A stretch of DNA of 64,000 nt from Mangifera indica (GCF_011075055.1 NW_025401126.1:139501-203500); one strand, 5' to 3'; positions 11,902-24,305 are shown, numbered from the stretch's first letter. A program made the numbers and translations. The notes: a model not told the origin generated them from the sequence alone.

Positions 11902-12711
11902 TAGGGGCGTGCAAAATATGATTCAAATAATAAAATTAGATTAAACTGTGTGAAAAATATAGTTTGACTTGGTTTAGTTTTCAAAACATTTAAGTTTGAA
12001 TTGAGAAAAATTGAAATAATGATTAACCAAACCGTAAACCATTTTATTTTTTAATTTTCTTTACACGACACCATCGTCCTGTAATAGAGAAAAACAAGTG
12101 AAGAAGTTAAACAACTTCGAGTCCTGTAATCTCTTTTTCTAAAATTTCATGTAAGTATGTGACCTCCAATGTGCCTGAAGGGTTAGAAGCCTAAAATTTC
12201 ATATAAATATTTGGTCTTAGCTCTTTTTTTCTTCCTTCAACATATTTCATATAATAAAAGAGTGAAGACACTAACATTGATTTAGTGGTTCATATGATGG
12301 GTGTTTTTGCAAAATGGGAACTACCAAATGGCAAATTTTGACACTTCTTTTATCCATGGTCTGAGCATGTTAAGGTGGGATGCTTATGAGGTTATGACAT
12401 TTCATGGTGTTCTTCACTCTGAGATACAGGTATTTCCCCTTTCCCAGTGAGCAATTTCAAAACTTCAATACTACATTACTACTCATTGGTTGTTACAAAG
12501 ACATAAAAGATAGGATATTCATATTTTAATAATTTAATTTATTTAGAAAAAATTATAAGTCCAGCCCAAACCAAACCGCAGTTTTCCACCTTGGTTTGAT
12601 TTGAAGCACAACATAGTTTGACTTCGTTTAAAATTTTTCAAATTTTTTTTTTTTTCAATTTTGTCCTAAAAATCTTCTAAAGCCGTTCAAATCGGATTGT
12701 GCACAACCCTA
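11902..12711. mobile_element. hAT-type MITE inside the larger hAT element
   Basis: The left end TAGGGGCGTGCAAAATATG and the reverse complement of the right end, TAGGGTTGTGCACAATCCG, form imperfect inverted repeats with the TAGGG start common in plant hAT elements. No 8-bp duplication survives. No coding sequence is present. Confidence 0.55.
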
Positions 12712-13655
12712 ATTAACATATTCTGTACTTCTACTAAAACTCCTAAAATGCCACAATAATAATTTAGCTCTGCTCTCAAGGTAAAAACAAACAAATATTA
12801 TTTTTACAATTGTTGGCTTCAATTTCTTCTAGAAAGTGATACTTGCAATTATTATATGTTTTGTGCGATTGTAGAGACTGGATTGTTAGTCATTATCATA
12901 AGCTCTGTTGCTTCTTGTTGAACTACAAATACAATTGTTGATTTGTTAAATATATTAATATAATAATTTCTAAACTATTAAGTTCTAGAAATTTTTACAT
13001 TATGATTTATTAAAACTATAACTTTAATTTTACTAATTTTTGAATTATCAATTATCAGCTTTTACTAATTTCTGAACTATTAATCTAATATATTAAAAAG
13101 ACCCCAGAATCTCATTATCATAAAATGCAAATGCACCAAATTAATTTTATTTCAACTTCAAAACTTAGTTAGTCAATCCACCAAGTTTTACACAAAAAAA
13201 AATAAATTATAAACTTGATAAAATCAATTGAAGTGAATGAAAAGTGTTAAATTTAATGTTATTATAAAATTACCCTAAATCACATATATGAAGAGCTACT
13301 AATGAAGAGATTGATTATTGCATATTGTTAGATTTTATGAAAACTTTGTATTTGAACTAAATAATAATGAATATTTTGTAGCTCTTGTAGCAAGTGATAT
13401 TTTGGGAGAATATGATTTATTTTATTTATTGAAATACATAAAGGAATTAAAATTTATATTTACGGGTATTGGGAGGGGATTTTTCCCCGCGGGGACGGGG
13501 CGGGGATGGGGAGGGGATTTTCCTTCGCGGGGAGGGGACGGGGATTATTTTTTATCCTCGTAATGGGGACGGGGCGGGGACGGGGATTGATATCCCCTCC
13601 CCGCCCCTCCCCATTGCCATCCCTAGTGGGAAATAGTCGTTTGGCCTTAAATATA

Positions 13656-13793
13656 TACAACAAGAAACTATACATAGAAAGTAAAACAGAAAAATTAGGA
13701 AAGTTACATGATTGTGGGGATTATTGATATGTTATAATTTGTGTAAAAATCAGGGTTGTATTATAACCTAAATAAGCTGTAGTACAGCTTACA
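13656..13793 (-). repeat. Proximal part of the copia 3' LTR with polypurine tract
   Basis: On the minus strand the RNase H stop is followed by a purine tract AAGGGAGG (13794-13801) and then TGTAAGCTGTACTACAGC, a plausible 3' LTR start. The LTR runs down to 13647 and resumes before 9447 on the far side of the foldback insertion. Confidence 0.6.
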
Positions 13794-13811
13794 CCTCCCT
13801 TCAAATTGATG

Positions 13812-16505
13812 TTAGGTGTCAACAAGCAACAATTTGTCAACAAGATACTTGTGTCGAGCAAATGTCATAGATTTGGTTAGCAAATATGCAATTTGATCTT
13901 GAGAAGGCACGTGATGAAGTTGAAGAGTTTGGTCTTGCACAAGTTCACAGATGTAATGGCAATCAACCTCAATATGTTTTATACATTCATGGTGAACAGG
14001 ATTAGTGGCTATGCGAATAACACTGATGTTATCAACATAAAGATAAGTAGGTTGATTAGATGAAACACCAAAATCCAAAAGAATTAGACAAAGCCAAACA
14101 AATTTTGAACTAACTGATGACATGGAGCGATATTTAGCATTTCCATGAAATAGGTGTTAACCCTAAGAAGACATACCAACTAGTAGTAGAATGACGTGTA
14201 TCAAGACACCCAGCATAATCAACATCAGCAAATGTCACTAGTTCAAGAGAAGAAGTGGAAGGAAAAAATATGCTTCGTCCCATAGTATCTTTAAGGTACC
14301 AAATGATTCAATGAAGGGCTGAGAGATGTAACTTACGAGGTTCAGAAACAAATTGACTCACCACTTGGACAACATATGAAATATCGGGTCGAGTGATTAT
14401 AAGATATATGAGGCTGCCAACAAGACGTTTGTATATAGTAGGATTAGGCAATGGTGGATCAACATCCTTGGTTAATTTCAAATTGAATTCCATTGGGGTA
14501 GCGCAAGATTGGTTATTGGGAAGATTGGCCAATTTGATTAAATCTGCAGTATACTTTTGTTGACTGAGATATACCCTATCTTCTGATTGAGAGACTTCCA
14601 AACCCAAAAAATAAGTCAATTTCCTAAGATCTTTCATATGGAAGGAGGACTGAAGAAAATGTTTGAGCTTGTTGATACCTTTCTGGTCATCACCTGTTAT
14701 AACCATATCATCGACATATACTAGCAATGCAATGATACCATTAGAGGAATGAGAAATGAATAATGAGTGATCATTAGAGCTTTGTTGAAAGTCAGCTTGT
14801 TTGATTGTAGATGAAAATTTCTCAAACCATGCACGAGGGGCTTGTTTGAGTCCATAAAGAGACTTATGAAGTTTACACACCAAATTTGGATTAAAGAGTA
14901 GGTATCTTGGTAGAGGCTTCATGTACACAGTTTCGTGTAAATCGCTATGCAAGAAAGCATTTTTGACATCCATCTGATGCAAAGGCCATCTTTTGGTGGA
15001 TACAATAGCTAATAGAGTTCTAATTATGGTCATCTTTGCAACCGAAGAAAATGTCTCTTCATAATCAATACCGTACTCTTGTATGTAGCCTTGAGCCACT
15101 AATCTGGCTTTATACCTATCAAGAGAACCATCATGTTTGAGTTTAACAATATATATCCATTTACTACCAATTAAAGAGACATCAGATGGAGCAGGAACTA
15201 AGTCGTAAGTATGGTTTGTCTCAAGAGCTAAAATTTCGTCTTTCATGGCACATTTCCAACATGCATTATCTGTTGCTTGCTTATAGGTAGATGGTATGGA
15301 AATGGATTCAAGAGTACTAAGATAAGCAATAGAATGACCATACCATTTTGGAAAGTAACCATACTGGTTTGGAAGCTATTCAAAATTAGAACAGGTTGAG
15401 TGATGTGGTTAGTTAGAGGAATGAGACTGTGTGGCTGATGATTGCAAAGATTGTGGACCTTCATAATTGTGATCAGGTTAAGGCATTTGTGGTATATTCA
15501 TTGATGAACCTGAAAAATCAATTTCTAAACCATTCGTAGAATTATTATCAGAAAATGAAAATAGAAAAGAAATGCAGTTATCAAGAGATAAGTTAAAAGT
15601 CACAACAGAAAAGGAAAAATAATACAAATTCTCAAAAAAAAAATGACATGGTGAGAAATGCGCATTCCTTTTGCTTGAAAATCATAACAAAGATATCCTT
15701 TATGTTTGTCACTATAACCAAGAAATACACATTTCACTGCTTTAGGAGATAATTTTGTGCGTTCATTTGGAGGCAGGAGGACAAAGCAAACATAACCAAA
15801 GACTCTAAGATAAGAGTACCTAAGGCGTTTCTTAAACAGATAAAACCAAGGTGTGTTATGTTTAAGCACAGGGGTAGGTTGTTGATTGATAAGAAAAACA
15901 GTTGTATGAATAGCTTATACCCAAAAACTATATGGAACATGAGATTCAAGTAGGAAAGTACGAGCAATTTCAACGACATGATGATTCTTCCTTTCAACAA
16001 CGTCGTTCTGTTCTGGGGTATGAGGACAAGAGAATTGATGCAAAATTCTTTTTTCTTGAAAAAAATTAGTAAGTTGAGAAGAACAAAATTCTTTGCCAAA
16101 ATCGGAGTGAAAAATCTTAATGGTTGCCAAATTGTGTCTCAACCATATTGATAAAGGCTTTTGCAATATTGGTAAGATCAGATTTAGTATGCAAAAAGAA
16201 TACCCAAGTAAACTGTGTGTAATGATCTATGAAAAATACAAAAAATCTATATCCTAACCTAGACAAAGATGGTGACGGACCCCATAAATCAGTATGTATT
16301 AAATCGAAGGAAGCTTCAACATTAGAAGAACTAGGAGAAAAGGGTAACTTTGCAGCCTTGCCAAGAGAACAACTTTCACAATCTTATTTTAAAAAATCAA
16401 AGTTAACATTTAACTGAACAGGAAGAACTTTGGACTGAAACATGTTTTTGAGTTTACTTGCATGAGGGTGTCCAAAGCGTCAATGCCAAATGTAACCTCT
16501 CCTAA
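13812..16505 (-). pseudogene. Ty1/copia polyprotein relic: GAG-pre-integrase, integrase, RT, RNase H
   Basis: The minus strand reads in copia order. At about 16495-16440 is a GAG-pre-integrase motif (W-H-stop-R-F-G-H-P-H-A-S) broken by a stop. Integrase follows at 16166-15600 with HSDFGKEF, HTPEQNDVVERKN and VFGYVCFVLLPPNER. The longest open piece, 15246-14308 (312 codons), is the reverse transcriptase with KWIYIVKLKHDGSLDRYKAR, QMDVKNAFLHSDL, LYGLKQAPRAWF and the YVDD catalytic motif (LLVYVDDMVITGDD). RNase H lies at 14123-13812 (YVDNISVI, HIEVDCHYI). Frames are out of phase between the pieces. gag, protease and the 5' LTR are missing beyond 16505, where gypsy-LTR-like DNA begins. The element is nonfunctional. 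Confidence 0.92.
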
Positions 16506-16743
16506 CCATTGGGTGTGTTACAGAAAAAATGGCAAAAGTTCCCCTATTTTAGAGGGCCCAGGGAATTTTTTTTCTCTTTTTCATTATACCCTGTAACACT
16601 CCCAATTTATAATTCACACAAACCAGTCCTACCAATCGACTGGATTTTTATCAACTTAATCACAATTAGTAAAATAAATACATAATAATAACAATTATAA
16701 AAATTATCACCTACAGAACTTTATAACCAATTTTCAAAACTAG

Positions 16744-16745
<2 letters not shown>

Positions 16746-16827
<82 letters not shown>
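16746..16827 (+). repeat. (AT)n microsatellite, about 82 bp
   Basis: An uninterrupted AT dinucleotide repeat within the gypsy-LTR-like segment. Confidence 0.95.
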
Positions 16828-16829
<2 letters not shown>

Positions 16830-17379
16830 CATATACATCCTAACATTTAAATCACAAAATTATGGGCCTTCCTCCCTTAGCCTTATGTCTCATTAGTGCT
16901 CCCCGGGAACCTTTGCTGCATTTCTTTACCTGTAAAATATTAAATTAAACGGAGTGAGCAACTATGGCTCAGTAAGAAAATCATACTAATTACTTAAAGT
17001 ATTTCATACCAGTATTAATCTCTTTCATACTCAACGTGTCTGGGCTATTCATATATAAAATTATTGACACGGACACGCATTAAACACATATCAGAATTCT
17101 CTTCTTTCACCAATTTATTCATTTTCTTACTATACAAATATGATTCATTCGTTATGATTTATGCATGTATGAGTGTCATGACTTTTCTATTTTCTGATCA
17201 TACATCTTTCTCAATTCTTTATCGGCCACATAGGCTTGTATGTATGATTCTAATGCAATTTACTTTCATAAAATATTTACTAATTTGTTTCTCTCTCCTT
17301 CTCATTGATCGTTCTAGACTACATATGATACTACTTGCAGTCACCATACAAAGTATAATTCTCTCTTACACGCATATTT

Positions 17380-17585
17380 TTTTTCTTTGCTGTCCACATA
17401 GTACAGCTGATATTTTTCTTTTGTTGTCCACACAGTACAGCTGATATTTTTCTTTGTTGTCCACACAATACAACTGATATTTTTCTTTGTTGTCCACACA
17501 GTACAGCTGATATTTTTTTCTTTGCTGTCCACACAGTACAACCGATTATTTTATTTGCTGTCCACACAGTACAGCTGGCGTGTAG
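17380..17585 (+). repeat. Minisatellite, six copies of a 33-36-bp unit
   Basis: The unit is TTTCTTTGCTGTCCACACAG followed by TACAGCTGATATT, with small substitutions between copies. The minus strand stays open through it, giving a repetitive Cys-Trp-Thr translation, which is an artefact. Confidence 0.9.
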
Positions 17586-18300
17586 GGATTGTAAGTATGT
17601 TTTCTGCTTTCCTGTATCATATGAGTCATTATAAAACCAAAAATACTTGTTTTCCATTTTCTAAAAGCATGCATGACTTAGAAAATATTTTTCCTTTTTC
17701 TTTATTTTTTTTTCTAAATCATGCATATGTTATGATTCCTCATGTATGCATATATAACCATAATATGAAATATGCGCATTTGTTATTTTTCCTTATTCTT
17801 TTCATTCATTCTCAAACATCATGTTATTTTCTCATGCATTTATATATATAAATATATATATCATGTCTCACATTTCCTGTTTGTTTTATAATTTGTATTT
17901 ATTAATTAAAATTTCATTATAGTGGGGTTTGAGTAAAAAGAGAGAACAAATGGGATAGTGCCACGTGGGTTTAGCACATCTTGCTTTACTACAAGGCTTT
18001 CGACTGTATTGGCAAAGTATGCAAGTAACTCCAGTCATCCTATGAAAGACTTCTCACTGAACAGTGTCATTGAAATTCTGAACAATGTGTTTGAAGTTCT
18101 GAACAGCGTCGTCTGAAGCAATAATCGCCTTTCTGTAGAGCATCATCAGGAACCATCATCAAACGTCATCGGAAGCATCGTCAGACGTCTTCGGCAACCG
18201 TCGTCACATGTTGTCAGCAATAGGGCACAGCAGCAACGACGGCACGCGTTGAAATAGCTGGAAAAGTGACGTTTCCTTTTTATATATATATATTTTAATG

Positions 18301-18761
18301 AAAACTGGTCTGTTGTGAACCGGATTGAACCGCGAACCCAGGTTGAACCACCAGTTCGCCCGTGGTTCAATCCGAAAATATGCAAGAAACGATTTTGCTT
18401 ATAGCGGAAACTATTTGAGAGGCTAGTTCATGATCTGACCGGTCTGAGCCTACTGTACAATCCATGAGGCTAATCCTACTTCGGGTCTTTAATTTAAAAA
18501 AGAAACAGTTGGTCAAGGCCCGAGCTTTTGGGCTTGTGGAGCAACGACCTTAGGCCGAGTCTACCTCGAGTACGGTATTCCCACCAATCTGTATTGCCAA
18601 CAAGACATTGAAAATGTGCATAAATTGAAGCGTATGAAGGATGAACATTTTCCACGTGGTGTTAATTTGTTTTCCTGAAGTGGTTAAGATTTTTGTGCTT
18701 TTAAATGTGAATGCTAATTAATAATGATTTATGAGAAACCTAATATGTAAACAAAAAAAAC
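18301..18761. other. Unassigned noncoding DNA with GAACCGG motifs
   Basis: 'ctggtctgttgtgaaccgg', 'ggttgaaccaccagttc' and 'gatctgaccggtctgag' resemble the interior ends of the hAT-like element at 55000. Probably a relic; no gene is seen. Confidence 0.35.
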
Positions 18762-18922
18762 TATATGTACTTATTTTTAGTACATAATTTGTATACACAG
18801 ATGAAGTATTATCATGTGATTGGATGTTTCTTTATCATATGATGACATGTTTTAAAATTACTGAATTATATGATAACACATTATTATGTATATGAATTAT
18901 GTATCAAAAATGGATACACATA
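18762..18922. mobile_element. Palindromic MITE (family copy 2)
   Basis: The ends TATATGTACTTATTTTTAGT and, in reverse complement, TATGTGTATCCATTTTTGA frame a core with opposed 'atcatgtgattgg' and 'gaattatatgataac'. It is diverged from copy 1 but has the same layout and length class. Confidence 0.6.
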
Positions 18923-21900
18923 ACATTGTTCATAGGTAAATGGAGGCTTCAGGCGGCTAGGAATGTTGGTGAGCTCGTTATTTTATTCATTACCATCGAA
19001 ACCTAACTTTATTAAGGTATTAATCTAATACAAATTTAATTAATTTATTATTTTGGTATTCCATTTGTATTTATTAAAATAATATGAAGATCAATCCTTT
19101 CTTTTAATAATTAAGTCATATAAATAAAGATAAATTAACTAAACTACATACGCAACTTATCCTATTTGTTTTTCCAAGATTGAAATTTGGCCTCAATTTT
19201 GAATAGAATTAATTATAATTTATTTTTTGTTCTTGTTGAACAACTTGTAGTAATCCATACTTATAGTAATCCATACTTGTACAAATGTCTTTGGATCTAA
19301 TTGATTTTGCTATCCAATTCATCAGTCGCCACCCCAAGGACTAACATAGCTCCAATTCAATTAGTTTTAGTTAGGAATAGTCTAACCACTAATCAAAATT
19401 TGATGAATAAATAAATCTTTACTTTTTGACACTTGAAAATATTAATAAAATTATTAAAAATAATAGTATATATATTTATAATAAATATAAATTTGGGTAA
19501 CAATGATTGTGATTGAGTCACTTTGAATTACAGATAAAATAATATTTAATCATATAATGATATATCATCATCTGTATCAAATTTAACACATATTATAAGT
19601 ACACAAAATATTATTCAATCCTTATATACCTTTATTATGAAACAATCAATATTTTTACTATGAAATGATCAATGGTTCACCCAAGAGGGGTGAATATAGG
19701 TGATTAAAAAAAAATTCAAATTTTACACAAGATTGCCCCTTTTTTTCTTCTTTAATGGGTAGACTCAAATTTCATACTAGTTATAAAAATTTCAACGAAT
19801 ATGAAAACAAAGCAACTTGAACAATTAGTCACATATAATGGAAAGAGCAAGAGAAACATGCAATATATATTGGGTCTATAAACTTGTCTGTATAGACTTG
19901 TTCAACCTTTTCATTGATGATTTCTACCATTACACTTAGTTTTCACATGTGACTAAGATTTTCTTTTTATAGTTAGCTTCCAAGATTATAATGAGTTTTA
20001 TGATTCCCAATCCTTTAACCAAACTGATTTTAGATTGTTGATTAAACCTCTTTCAAAAAAAGGGAAATCACTTTAACTTTCTATTAACCAAATATCTTAA
20101 GAGCGATACAAGATTCTAAATAATACAAAGAGATGATTTTACGGAACATTATACTTTGTGACGATAGTGGATATGCAAATTTTAACTCTCTCGACCAAAC
20201 CTACCATGCATACAAGCCTACAAAAGCTATGAAATATGCCCAAAAATCACATTTCAGCCAATAGCATTCAGTCGATCATATAACATATCTAGTTGACTAC
20301 ATAATATGTGATACTAGTTGTTCCACAATCCAATTATTTAGGTTAAAATGCAATTTTTCAAACCTTTGGCAAAACTATGTAACTCCTATAGGTTGAAAAA
20401 TGATATTTAGGCCCAAACTTAAAAAATGGATTCACATACAACCAAGTAGATAGGTTACATTTTCAACGGTTAAAGCTTTAGGAAGAAAAACCTAAAACAA
20501 GTTTTTGAAAAGCCTTCATAAATATACAATTACCTTTAAGCAAGGCTCATATTTTACAAGAAAAGTATATACAAGAAAATTTATGTAGACTAAGTTTTAC
20601 TGAATACTTGAAGATTTTTTTACCAAAACTTATGTTTCCTTTTTGGATAATCATTTTTGTTGCTTTTGGAAAATTTCCTCATGTAATTAAACTCCTTGAT
20701 TGAGTTTCTAGGACCCAAAAGGCGACTATTTAAACAAATTGTATGTGTCAACTAAACATGTCATCTATTACAAATTATTTGAAAACATTGAAAGAAGCTC
20801 CTTCATCCATAATTGATGGGAAAAATGAATCTTAGCATTTTCACAATGCAATTACTCACATACCATCCGTATCTTTGATAAATACTAGATAATGATCATG
20901 ACATCATAATCTCTCATTTCACCAAGATAATATGATCGTCAACTTCCTTTCAGATAACTAGATTTGGTGAATTACAATTTAGAACATACCTCTTATGTAA
21001 TTACCTCAATTAATCCAATCTTCTTGTCTTATACATAAGGAATTGTATAAAGGTAAATGAGCTTTGTAGAACTCTGGCTAGAATACTCAATAACAAATTT
21101 TGGATGCAAACTCCCAAGCAATGGGTCAAACCATTTTAAAAACATTTGAGTTTTCTGTGTTGTTTACGTACAATCACACCTGTAGTTTCAATCATTTTTA
21201 ATCTTTACATAAGATCACACCCTTTATTTTGTGTATCTCTCATGCTTTTTAGCTTATACACTTCTTTCATCAATGTCAATCTCTGATGAAGTGTTCATTT
21301 CATGAATCCCTATGGAATATGACCTAAGAAAGCTCTTATTTGGTTTTCATTAACCTCGGTCGAAACATCCTTCTTAGGATTTCTCATAAAAGAAGATTAA
21401 AAAAAAAAATAAACCTTAACAAATCAAGTTGTTATGGATATTAGTCATAGTGTTCATCCCAAAGAACAATACAAACCACACGTTGAAAACCAATTTACCC
21501 TAACCATTGGAGTACAACCAATATTACCTAATGTGACAAAAAAAACCTAAATGTTGTAATTGGAGGCTTAAACAATGTCATTAACGTTCTAATCCAACAA
21601 CTGGATAACAATGGCTGTAAAAACAATATTAAAGACTCTAGTCCCTATTATGGTAGGTGTCATAAAGTTAATTGTCACAACTTTGTAATTGATTGTAATC
21701 ATTATTTTGAATTGAGAAAAAATGCATTTCTTTATCATAAATCTCATATACAAAGTAAATAAATGTCCATAGAATGGTAGATTTGTGACAAAGGGATCAG
21801 TGCGTGTCATCTAATCATGAAATGATAAGGGACCAAGACATTCTAATCATGAAAGGAAAATAGGCCTAAAATATGAAAGAAAAAAAGGTCATAATAAGAT

Positions 21901-22447
21901 CTAAGGTAAAATGGAGGTTTAGTGGAAAAGACAAATGAGGACATTAAAGAAATGAGACAAAGGCAAGAGAGAGGATTGGTGGATGACATGGTCGCTAAGG
22001 ATGATGTGGCAATATGTTTGGTGTGACATGACAAAGTGATGTAAGGTGTGTATGTGGCTTGGCATGTTTATCTAACAAATTATGTAGAGTTGAGTTTCTT
22101 AGTTGCGGAGAATTTAATTTAATTTAATTTAACTTTTTTAATGTTATTGAGCTTTTAATTTATATTTAGTTTCCTAGTATGATAAGTATTTAATAGTTAA
22201 TTAAAGTTGTCAAAGGTCCTATTTTGAATTTGAGAATATTTTATGTTTGGGAAGTTAAGTTTAATAAAAGTAGTTTGTGTTTAGGAAGTTATTAAATAGA
22301 ATAAAGAGCTTTTACGACTTTTTTATTTAAGAGAACTCAGTTTTAGTAAAGTCTATCAATATTATTCACTAAGAGTTATAGTTTCCTAGAATTTGAAATT
22401 AACTAATATTTTTTAATTCTAATTAAACTAATATCAATAAGTTTTAC
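18923..22447. other. 3.5 kb without a recognisable gene
   Basis: AT-rich DNA with only short ORFs. A possible further MITE relic lies at about 19490-19620 (tcatataatgatatatcatc core). The style at 20100-20760 resembles old LTR sequence, but I can identify no ends, primer site or domain. Confidence 0.4.
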
Positions 22448-22463
22448 TAGTTTAATAAGTTTT

Positions 22464-22614
22464 TTTTTGGTTAATCCAGGGAACCCTTGCAGTAAACCCT
22501 GGGGCCTTGCAGGTATCTAGACTCGCTAATACAAATTAGGCAAATCAAGAGTAAACTTCATTATGATATATCACTTTGAGGTCACTTGAACTCTGGACAT
22601 TTGCAAACCTATAT
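22464..22614 (-). mobile_element. SINE-like retroposon with 16-bp target duplication
   Basis: TAGTTTAATAAGTTTT is repeated perfectly at 22448-22463 and 22615-22630. Next to the left copy the inserted strand ends in a T run, an A tail on the minus strand. The minus strand begins TATAGGTTTGCAAATGTCC and carries AGAGTTCAAGTGACC, resembling a pol III B box. Length (about 151 bp), tail and long TSD fit a SINE. No A box is clear, so a 5'-truncated copy or another L1-mobilised RNA is possible. Confidence 0.65.
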
Positions 22615-22630
22615 TAGTTTAATAAGTTTT

Positions 22631-23558
22631 CTTAGCCTAGTTTAGATTATAAGCCTATATTAAGGCATGACTTTTGTAATTCAATTTATTTTAATCAATT
22701 TATCATATTATCAATAAAATTGAGTTGAGTTTTCTTTAAGAAAAAGTGCATTCTTAAGTATTGTTCTTGTTTATCCTTTCATCTGTTGAACAATATCAAC
22801 TCTTAATTGACCTTGTGAATGATATCATAACCCCAACTACGCTTATTTTGCATCATGAGAACCTAACGCTCATATAATGTGGTTATTTTAAAAATGTTTG
22901 TAGTCCTAATATGTAACATTACTTGTCTTACATCATAAGTGTTAGGTTTTTGGGTTGCTAAATGTCGAAAAGATAGTAGAATATATATAACAAAATTTCA
23001 AAGAAATCAAAAGCCCCACAAAGATCATGTTTTAGCAAATAATTACATGAACAACAAACATAGGGTGTTTAAGATTATCACACCTGCATTGGTTGGCTCC
23101 TCCAAACCTTTACGTGGCTATAAGATCATTATTCAAACCACAATGAGGTAACTTCTTCGTATCCACACAAAACATGTTGGAGAGGTTAGAACTATTCACT
23201 AGATGGTGCTAAGGCTCTGTGAATAAATTATGTGTGTATTAGGAGTCATATGTGATGGTTAAGGTTTGCAAAAGATACTTCTGAATCCTACAATTACGTT
23301 CATATAAATAGGGAACACCGTGAATGATCGTGCATTAATCATATGCATGGTCATTCCTCTTTACTTAACATGAATGCTCATTCATGGTCAAGTAAAAGTC
23401 AAACTAAATGATCGAATGCCATAGAGTCCAAATCAATTCTTATATACGTATGACCCATAAGCTTTTTATCGAATTGGTAGTATCCAAATTCAGGTCAAAT
23501 CTAAACACAAACCAAGATTGGCCTCTAGTAAAACATGACAACCACTCGATTGATACAG
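22631..23558. other. Noncoding DNA, no gene recognised
   Basis: The sequence around 22100-22750 ('ataagcctatattaaggcatg', 'tatcaataaaattgagttgag') reads like the R/U5 part of an LTR. A 70-codon ORF at 22939-23151 matches no family I recognise. Confidence 0.35.
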
Positions 23559-24113
23559 TGTTAGCAAATTACTCTAAGTTTTGTCAACTATATAGTTGTG
23601 TATAATTTGATTGTTTCATCAATCAATATATATCAAGATTGAGACACAAATGTTTGTCTATCTTAGTGACTCCTTGATATGAATTGATACATGTCAATAA
23701 TCAAACGAGTTAGATTGACTAAAACTTAATCCCATTGTGGCCACAGATTCGAGTGGTTATTGTAGGGAATTTGTGACCTTTGAGTAGTGGAATAGCGATT
23801 AAAATTTTAATTAATAAACAAAATATCGTAAAAACCCTTTTGTGGTCGACCTTGTAGGTTATTTAGTTCACAAACATATTATTAACATTCATACAGTGTT
23901 TATAGAATATACCTAGGTAAAAATAGTTCTTTGACTTCTATTGATTAAGACAGATTATGAAGTCACTTTTGAAACCCAAAGTAGGTCTGAACCTCAGTAT
24001 CTGCACAGAGTGTAAACTGATTAGAGACAAAAAGCATGCTAAAAAATTGCTAGAATCATAAGAATGGTTTGTGACTTTTGGTTAATTAGTCAAGCTTGCA
24101 ATAATAATCCTTT

Positions 24114-24122
24114 TATATAAAA
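24114..24122 (+). promoter_or_regulatory. TATA box of the LTR-like region
   Basis: TATATAAAA followed 4 bp later by GACTAGGGTTC, a common arrangement around the transcription start of plant LTRs. Activity is unknown. Confidence 0.45.
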
Positions 24123-24305
24123 GGACGACTAGGGTTCTTGATTTTATAGCACATATATTGTGCGTTTTTCTCTTCTGCGAGAAGAGAATATATGTGTGGC
24201 TTGTGCCACCTATTTTTTTGTGTTGTTTATATATACTTTAAAACAAATCTCCTTACTTTCGTGAGAAAGCATAATGTGCGCCGTGAGAAAAACAACTCAC
24301 ATAAG

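Larger units (their letters stand above)
10398..13625. mobile_element. hAT-superfamily element, 3.2 kb, no transposase seen
   Basis: The ends are TAGAGATGGCAAT (left) and, in reverse complement, TAGGGATGGCAAT (right). GTGGGAAA occurs on both sides (10390-10397 and 13626-13633), a perfect 8-bp target duplication as made by hAT transposases. Long G/C-skewed subterminal tracts lie inside both ends. The interior holds decayed repeats and another hAT-type MITE but no recognisable hAT transposase, so it is nonautonomous. It inserted into the right arm of the foldback element. Confidence 0.88.
9456..13646. mobile_element. Foldback MULE-type element (955 bp), interrupted by a hAT insertion
   Basis: The element begins GGCCAAATGACTATTTCCCA and ends with the opposed TGGGAAATAGTCGTTTGGCC. 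It is flanked by TTAAATATA on both sides (9447-9455 and 13647-13655), a perfect 9-bp target duplication typical of Mutator-type transposition. The body is 9456-10397 plus 13634-13646, about 955 bp once the hAT and one of its TSD copies are removed. Almost the whole body is inverted: opposed 'ggtttgatgttttctcaa', 'actatggaaacacc', 'tagatttaacaaaaccctaa' and 'aaaaccaaaccctagg' stretches fold on each other. The centre is a GAAGAC-rich tandem repeat. No transposase is encoded, so mobility would depend on an element elsewhere. Confidence 0.85.
16593..18300 (-). repeat. Gypsy-LTR-like segment, probably solo or truncated
   Basis: It starts with CTGTAACACTCCCAATTTAT, the reverse complement of a TGTTACAG-type LTR terminus. 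It contains 'gtgagcaactatggctcagt' near 16955, a phrase I associate with plant gypsy LTRs. It also carries a long AT microsatellite and a minisatellite. It sits exactly where the copia relic is truncated. The far end is not defined; DNA around 18300-18480 with 'gaaccggattgaaccgcgaa' looks like another hAT-type relic. Confidence 0.45.

Noticed and set aside
13318..13727. Short ORFs near the right end of the hAT element
   Set aside because: Created by G-rich subterminal repeats; no domain.
17064..17851. ORFs of 109-126 codons on the plus strand and a repetitive minus-strand ORF
   Set aside because: They overlie the minisatellite and pyrimidine-rich LTR-like DNA; no recognisable family or splice structure.
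22939..23151. Basic 70-codon ORF
   Set aside because: No recognised domain, no context of a gene, surrounded by LTR-like DNA.
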